Shown piece after piece: positions 59,976 to 64,000 of a DNA stretch of 64,000 bases. Below the pieces are notes generated by a model. It was not told where the DNA came from and did no database searches. It saw nothing but the letters and a program-made list of their open reading frames with translations. Both the position numbers and the translations under genes were made by a program. This stretch comes from JAMQPK01 sp035937795 (GTDB taxonomy: Bacteria > Acidobacteriota > Vicinamibacteria > Vicinamibacterales > JAMQPK01): positions 30,723 to 94,722 of the forward strand of contig DASZHO010000121.1 in NCBI GenBank assembly GCA_035937795.1, in the 5' to 3' direction. The first letter of the stretch is position 1. Each line of letters begins with the position of its first letter.

Positions 59976-61046
59976 CTATCTCAGTTTGAACTGGACTGCC
60001 ACTTCAACGATAACATCAACGGCCTGCCCGAGCCTGTGCGCGGGCGAGAATCGCCATTGCTTCACGGCGGCGATCGCGCGATCGTTCAATCCGCTCGGCA
60101 GACCGTTGATCAAACGCACGTCGCCCACGCTTCCATCGCGACGCACGACAATCTCGAGCACGACCTCGCCTTCGACGCTTCGCCGCCGGGCCTCTTCGGT
60201 GTAGTCGGCTTTCACTTCCTTCAGAACCTGGGGCGGGGTGATCCCGCTGCCGGGCCGATACGGGCCGCCGCCCATGCCGCCCCCCGATCCGTCGCCGATG
60301 CCGGACCCATTGCCGCTGCCGAGTCCGGTGCCGGTGCCCGTGCCAACGCCGCCGCCCGATCCCGGCCCTCGGCTTTCCGACTGCGGGGGCGCGGGCGTAT
60401 CGATGACGCCGGCCTGATCTTTGATGTTCGCCGCAACGGGGGCGACCGGCGCCACGACGGGCGGCAGCAATTCCGGTTTCACAGGCGGTGGGGGAGGTGG
60501 CGGTTCCGGGTTGGCCACCGGCTCGATAGGCTTCGGAGCTTGACGCACGGGAATCGGGCTGTCGAGGTGCGCGGACCCTTTGCGCTGCGCTCGTGGTGGC
60601 GGCGCTTTTTGGCGAAGGCCTCCGCCTCCGCCTCCGCCGCCCGGACCCGGCTGCGCCAGAAACACGAGATGCGTCTGAATTTTTTCGAGGGGCTGCTCGG
60701 ATTGTGTCGACGCTTGCGTGAAGCCAATTGAGCTGACGAACACAATCGCGGCGGCAACGCCGGCGTGGAATGTGCTCGACACGGCGACCGGCATGCTCGT
60801 CGACGTGTGCTCGAAGCTCGGCTGGTTGAACAGAAACGCGGCGTCGTACGCGCCGGCGCCCGCGCGAAGCGCGCGAACGGCCGCAACCGCCTGCTCGAAC
60901 TGGAAAAAAGGATGCAGGGGAGAAACCGGGCGAAGGTGCCCTTCGGACACCAGCGTCTCGACCCTGGCAACAGGGACCCCGGCGGCCTGTGCAATTTCGG
61001 CCGCAGAGTACACGTCTGCCTTGGCTTGTTCCGGTTGGTTCGCCAT
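59976..61046 (-). CDS. MerR-like HTH - transmembrane - TonB C-terminal fusion
   Basis: The protein has 356 aa. Residues 12-55 (DVYSAAEIAQAAGVPVARVE, TLVSEGHLRPV) resemble the helix-turn-helix of MerR regulators. A single membrane helix lies near residues 92-113 (STFHAGVAAAIVFVSSIGF). Then come a Pro/Gly-rich periplasmic spacer (residues about 135-270) and a TonB C-terminal domain (about 280-356: YTEEARRRSVEGEVVLEIVV, AIAAVKQWRFSPAH). The DNA-binding half is thus tethered in the cytoplasm and the TonB half reaches the outer membrane. ATG 61046 is preceded by an inverted repeat at 61075-61089. Confidence 0.8.
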   Translation of the reverse strand: MANQPEQAKADVYSAAEIAQAAGVPVARVETLVSEGHLRPVSPLHPFFQFEQAVAAVRALRAGAGAYDAAFLFNQPSFEHTSTSMPVAVSSTFHAGVAAAIVFVSSIGFTQASTQSEQPLEKIQTHLVFLAQPGPGGGGGGGGLRQKAPPPRAQRKGSAHLDSPIPVRQAPKPIEPVANPEPPPPPPPVKPELLPPVVAPVAPVAANIKDQAGVIDTPAPPQSESRGPGSGGGVGTGTGTGLGSGNGSGIGDGSGGGMGGGPYRPGSGITPPQVLKEVKADYTEEARRRSVEGEVVLEIVVRRDGSVGDVRLINGLPSGLNDRAIAAVKQWRFSPAHRLGQAVDVIVEVAVQFKLR

Positions 61047-61074
61047 TAATGAATACGCCTACGGGCCAGTCAAA

Positions 61075-61089
61075 GGCAAAACCCTTGCC
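61075..61089. promoter_or_regulatory. Inverted repeat GGCAA...TTGCC in front of the HTH-TonB gene
   Basis: GGCAAAACCCTTGCC lies 29-43 bases upstream of the ATG at 61046. It is a small dyad that could be an operator of the HTH-containing protein itself. It is short, so chance is possible. Confidence 0.3.
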
Positions 61090-61113
61090 GATGCGTGGCC
61101 TGGAAATAGCGCG

Positions 61114-61138
61114 AAAAAAGGCCCGATATCTGCCGGGC
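61114..61138 (-). terminator. Rho-independent terminator after the methyltransferase-like gene
   Basis: Minus strand GCCCG (61138-61134) and CGGGC (61125-61121) enclose an 8-base loop, followed by CTTTTTT. It lies 37 bases after the stop of the 61175-61738 gene and separates it from the HTH-TonB gene. Confidence 0.7.
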
Positions 61139-61174
61139 GGAGCTAACTGTCCGCAGAACAGAGCGTTAAGTACG

Positions 61175-61738
61175 TTACCCGATGCCTTCGAAGAAGGACA
61201 ATCCGGCCCGTTCGGCTAGCTGCCGCACCGCCTTGAACCCTTCGGCTTTCAGCGCCGCTACTGCGCCTCCCGAGCTCTGGTAGTGCGGGTCGGGGGGCTT
61301 CCCGCTCCGAAGCAGCCCCCCCAGCCCGCCGCGCGGGGCCCGCTCGATCAGCACGATACGGCCGCGAGGCGCCAGCGTGCGCCGGGCCTCCTGGAGCGCC
61401 GCGACGCGTTGGTCCGGCCGCGCGTTGCCGATCAACCCGTCCTGATTGTCCACGACAATCACGTCGAACGAATGATCGGGATAGGGAAAATTGTTCAGCG
61501 GAGATTTCTCAATTTCCAGGAGGATGCCGCCGCGCTCGGCGCCGCTGCGCGCGCGCGCCTCGTCTTCATCGGTCGACACGAGCGCGCACGCGCGCCCGCT
61601 CAATCCGACTTTCGAGCCGACCGCGGCGACGAGCGATGCATCCGTGCACCCGACGAGCAGCAACCGGTTGCCCAGCTTCACGCCCGTCATCGCGATCGCC
61701 AGCGCGTGTTTCTCTCCGGCGCTTTTGAAGATTGCCAT
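61175..61738 (-). CDS. Small class I SAM-dependent methyltransferase-like protein
   Basis: The protein has 187 aa. It begins MAIFKSAGEKHALAIAMTGV and has NRLLLVGCTDASLVAAVGSK (motif I-like), FPYPDHSFDVIVVDNQ (motif II) and ALQEARRTLAPRGRIVLIER (motif III/IV), so a Rossmann SAM fold is likely. The Gly-rich SAM loop is modified (VGCTDASL). The substrate is unknown. It diverges from ino1 with 27 bases between starts. GGAGG abuts the ATG directly, an unusually tight ribosome site. Confidence 0.72.
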   Translation of the reverse strand: MAIFKSAGEKHALAIAMTGVKLGNRLLLVGCTDASLVAAVGSKVGLSGRACALVSTDEDEARARSGAERGGILLEIEKSPLNNFPYPDHSFDVIVVDNQDGLIGNARPDQRVAALQEARRTLAPRGRIVLIERAPRGGLGGLLRSGKPPDPHYQSSGGAVAALKAEGFKAVRQLAERAGLSFFEGIG

Positions 61739-61751
61739 CCTCCATAGATGA

Positions 61752-61757
61752 TATAGT
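61752..61757 (+). promoter_or_regulatory. -10 box TATAGT before ino1
   Basis: TATAGT ends eight bases before the GTG at 61766. There is no Shine-Dalgarno site, fitting a leaderless message. Confidence 0.35.
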
Positions 61758-61765
61758 TTGCGGTT

Positions 61766-63076
61766 GTGAAAAGACGCGATATCGCTCCAGCCAGTGGAAA
61801 GCTGGGCGTTCTTCTCGTCGGCCTCGGGGCCGTCAGCACCACGACGATCGCCGGCGTACTGGCCATCCGCCGGGGCCTCGCCAAGCCGATCGGGTCGCTC
61901 ACGCAGATGGGCACGATTCGGCTCGGCAAGCGAACCGACGGCCGTTCGCCGAAAATCAAGGACATCGTGCCGTTCGTCGAGCTCGACCAGATCGAGTTCG
62001 GCGGCTGGGACATCTTCGAAGAAAACTGCTACGAGGCCGCACGCACCGCCGGCGTGCTCGAGCAAAGCCTCCTCGACCAGATCAAACCCGAGCTCGAAGC
62101 CATCAAGGCGTGGCCCGCGGTCTTCGATCAGCGTTACGTGAAGCGCCTCGAAGGCCCGAACGTGAAGAAGGGCAAGAACAAGAAGGACCTCGCCGAACAG
62201 CTCCGCGATGACATTCGCACGTTCAAGAGGGAACGCGGCGTCGATCGCATGGTCATGGTCTGGTGCGGCAGCACCGAAGTGTTCATGACGGAATCGGCTG
62301 CGCATCAGACCGTCGAGGCGTTCGAGCAGGCGCTCGCGGCCAACGACCCGACGATTCCTTCGAGCATGATTTACACCTACGCTGCCTTGATGGAAGGTGT
62401 GCCGTTCGCCAACGGCGCGCCGAATCTGTCGGTTGACGTCCCGGCCATGATCTCTCTGGCGCACTGCCACAAGGTGCCCGTGGTGGGCAAAGATTTCAAG
62501 ACCGGGCAGACGCTGATCAAAACAGTGATTGCACCGGGATTGAAGGCGCGGCTGCTTGGCGTGCAGGGCTGGTACTCGACCAACATCCTCGGCAATCGCG
62601 ATGGGGAAGTGCTGGACGATCCCGAATCATTCAAGACCAAGGAAGAGAGCAAGAGGTCAGTACTCGACTACATTCTGCAGCCGCAGCTGTATCCCGACCT
62701 CTACGCCGATCTCTGCCACGTCGTCCGGATCAATTACTACCCGCCCCGCGGCGACAACAAGGAGGGCTGGGACAACATCGATCTGGTCGGGTGGCTCGGC
62801 TATCCGATGCAGTTGAAGATCAATTTTCTCTGTCGCGACAGTATTCTTGCGGCGCCGCTCGTGCTCGATCTGGCGCTCTTTCTCGATCTTGCGAAACGCG
62901 CCGGCATGTCGGGCATCCAGGAGTGGCTGTCGTTCTACTTCAAAAGCCCGATGCACGCGCCCGGGCTGTACCCGGAGCACGACCTGTTCATCCAGTTGAT
63001 GAAGCTGAAGAACACGCTGCGGTACTTGAAGGGTGAGGAACTAATCACCCACCTCGGGCTCGATTACTACGATTAG
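61766..63076 (+). CDS. ino1: myo-inositol-1-phosphate synthase
   Basis: The protein has 436 aa. It makes 1L-myo-inositol 1-phosphate from glucose 6-phosphate with NAD. Signatures are VLLVGLGAVSTTTIAGVLAI (NAD loop), WCGSTEVF, KDFKTGQTLIKTVIAPGLKA, LGVQGWYSTNILGNRDGEVL and INFLCRDSILAAPLVLDLAL. Inositol is used for phosphatidylinositol-type lipids or osmolytes. The GTG start is set by the preceding box. The gene is followed at once by a structured intergenic segment. Confidence 0.94.
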   Translation: MKRRDIAPASGKLGVLLVGLGAVSTTTIAGVLAIRRGLAKPIGSLTQMGTIRLGKRTDGRSPKIKDIVPFVELDQIEFGGWDIFEENCYEAARTAGVLEQSLLDQIKPELEAIKAWPAVFDQRYVKRLEGPNVKKGKNKKDLAEQLRDDIRTFKRERGVDRMVMVWCGSTEVFMTESAAHQTVEAFEQALAANDPTIPSSMIYTYAALMEGVPFANGAPNLSVDVPAMISLAHCHKVPVVGKDFKTGQTLIKTVIAPGLKARLLGVQGWYSTNILGNRDGEVLDDPESFKTKEESKRSVLDYILQPQLYPDLYADLCHVVRINYYPPRGDNKEGWDNIDLVGWLGYPMQLKINFLCRDSILAAPLVLDLALFLDLAKRAGMSGIQEWLSFYFKSPMHAPGLYPEHDLFIQLMKLKNTLRYLKGEELITHLGLDYYD

Positions 63077-63165
63077 GCAGGGCTCGGAGCCAAGCGCCCA
63101 TTGCTATGGGCCCAGGGCCCAAGGCTTGGCGAATGTGTGCACTCGCGTGCAACCCCCGGCCCTGC
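63077..63165 (+). ncRNA. Possible three-way-junction RNA element upstream of the secretin
   Basis: Nested perfect stems start directly after the ino1 stop. The outer stem GCAGGGC (63077-63083) pairs with GCCCTGC (63159-63165). Within it, GCCAAGC (63089-63095) pairs with GCTTGGC (63124-63130), continuing with GCCCAT (63096-63101) and ATGGGC (63106-63111). A second arm is TGCAC (63138-63142) with GTGCA (63147-63151). No riboswitch class I know fits. The high GC makes chance folding possible. Confidence 0.35.
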
Positions 63166-63237
63166 TCTCCAATAGCCGATCCCCAGAAAGTCCCGGCATT
63201 CCTATCGTTTAACAAAGAATCAACCGAAACGACGGCC

Positions 63238-64000
63238 GTGGAAATCTGCTCGCTGCACCGGATCGGCGTTGTCGCCGCGTGTCTGCTCGCGACGGCGCCA
63301 GGCGCCGCGCAGGTGCCGGCTGCTCCGCCGCAATCGGGCCAGCCGGCCGGGCAAGCGCCGCTGCGTCCGCTTGCCGTCACGCAGCTCGACGAGCGCCAGG
63401 CGGGCAACGATCTCGACAGCGTGCGGCCGATCTCGCTCACGCTGTCGGATCCCACGCCGATTACCGATTTGCTGCTGGTGCTGGTGCGCGACACGCGGCT
63501 GAGCGTCGTGCCCGACCCCGACGTCGAGGGAACCTTCCGCGGCGATCTCAAGGAAGTCACGCTGCGGCAGGCCCTGGAGATGATCCTGCAGCCGCACGGG
63601 CTCGACTATTCGGTGCAGGGAAATCTGATCCGCGTCTTCAAGCGCCGTGTCGAAACGCGCATCTACGACTTGAACTATGTCATCACTCGCCGTTCGGGAT
63701 CGCGATCGCTCGCGGCGTCTTCGTCGGTGTCGTTCCCTGCGAGCCTTGCGGGGCCTGCGGGTTCGAACACCGCGGGCGTCGCCGATCACGATGGCGCAGG
63801 CATGAACGGCGGCGGCTCGGCGCAGGTGACCGGCTCGGACGCGGGCGATATCTTCGCCGACCTCTCCGCCGGCATACAGACGCTGCTGTCCCCCGACGGC
63901 AGATTCAATCTGGACCGCAAAGCCGCGCTGCTGCAGGCCAGCGACTATCCGGATCGTCTCGACAAGGTGGCGTTGTATCTCGACGCCGTGCAGAACCGTG
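63238..64000 (+). CDS. Secretin/STN-domain outer-membrane protein (5' part, runs off right edge)
   Basis: The first 254 codons are seen. A leader (GVVAACLLATAPGAAQ) follows a GTG start; ATG 63133 in frame is a less likely start as it gives no leader. Residues about 60-130 hold an STN/secretin N-terminal module (LTLSDPTPITDLLLVLVRDT, TFRGDLKEVTLRQALEMILQ, PHGLDYSVQGNLIRVFKRR), and a second N-domain begins (RIYDLNYVITRR, LDKVALYLDAVQNR). It resembles PilQ/MshL/GspD-like secretins of type IV pili or type II secretion. The pore domain is outside the window. Confidence 0.85.
   Translation, partial: MEICSLHRIGVVAACLLATAPGAAQVPAAPPQSGQPAGQAPLRPLAVTQLDERQAGNDLDSVRPISLTLSDPTPITDLLLVLVRDTRLSVVPDPDVEGTFRGDLKEVTLRQALEMILQPHGLDYSVQGNLIRVFKRRVETRIYDLNYVITRRSGSRSLAASSSVSFPASLAGPAGSNTAGVADHDGAGMNGGGSAQVTGSDAGDIFADLSAGIQTLLSPDGRFNLDRKAALLQASDYPDRLDKVALYLDAVQNR

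Noticed and set aside
61047..61174. Possible c-di-GMP riboswitch in the gap upstream of the HTH-TonB gene
   Set aside because: The GCAAAGCCA core and tetraloop/receptor of GEMM are absent. The strong hairpin there is explained by a terminator with a T run.
63133..63237. ATG 63133 as start of the secretin
   Set aside because: The first 35 residues would be polar and Cys/Pro-rich and push the leader peptide inside the protein; it also overlaps the predicted RNA stem.

Overview
The window is a gene-dense, GC-rich bacterial chromosome segment with about 51 protein genes. I see no rRNA, tRNA, CRISPR array, insertion sequence or phage gene. An Acidobacteriota origin is likely, possibly the class Vicinamibacteria. 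This rests on a von Willebrand protein of the 'VWFA-related Acidobacterial domain' type (58037-59125), a tandem set of secreted ThuA-like proteins, many exported peptidases, and Gly/Pro-rich TonB-like and RND proteins. The phylum is well supported by family knowledge; the class is a guess. GTG and TTG starts and 4-base stop/start overlaps are common.

Layout. 1-3078: a truncated aminotransferase diverges from a secreted beta-helix/FG-GAP protein with six 150-bp internal repeats. 3208-6690: operon of a double-ACT protein, a 62-aa unknown, and an active/inactive M16 peptidase pair, closed by a rho-independent terminator. 6889-11145: four tandem secreted ThuA-like paralogues facing a secreted cupin. 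11776-15822: an SDR of pteridine-reductase type, GTP-type PEP carboxykinase, and an MHS-type transporter. 15838-24691: a DPP-IV-like S9 peptidase diverging from an overlapping operon of M49 peptidase, aminotransferase, 4-alpha-glucanotransferase and a PabB-PabC fusion. 24787-29535: a membrane pseudokinase with a PEGA domain, DUF1015 plus serC, and a fatty acid desaturase. 29537-33507: a CCA/poly(A) polymerase family gene coupled to a DNA polymerase I that has lost its proofreading site. 33790-36483: a small atypical membrane ORF, an unknown membrane protein coupled to a zinc-ribbon GNAT, and an HSD10-like SDR. 36467-42924: threonine synthase head-to-head with an SDR-type threonine dehydrogenase, then miscellaneous enzymes. 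42938-47289: an RND efflux permease and its lipoprotein adaptor. 47401-54825: pepF, lhr, ispG. 54890-57967: apaG, a 2Fe-2S protein, a YciI protein, MbfA and a ZIP transporter. 58037-61738: the VWFA protein, an FxLYD-like protein, an HTH-TonB fusion and a methyltransferase-like protein. 61766-64000: myo-inositol-1-phosphate synthase and the start of a secretin.

The genes are mainly central metabolism (gluconeogenesis, serine, threonine, folate, isoprenoids, inositol), peptide turnover at the envelope and metal/efflux transport. The points most worth a second look are: (i) AAAGT-type heptad repeats at several intergenic sites, usually purine-rich on the coding strand just after a stop codon; (ii) the four-gene ThuA array; (iii) a one-protein fusion of a MerR-like DNA-binding domain, a membrane helix and a TonB C-terminus; (iv) a pseudokinase-TM-PEGA protein; (v) a DNA polymerase I with a dead proofreading site and a natural Tyr at the ddNTP-discrimination position; (vi) many starts lying 6-9 bases after a -10-like hexamer, suggesting leaderless mRNAs; (vii) a potential three-way-junction RNA before the secretin. 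No clearly new multi-gene system such as a defence island or biosynthetic cluster was found.
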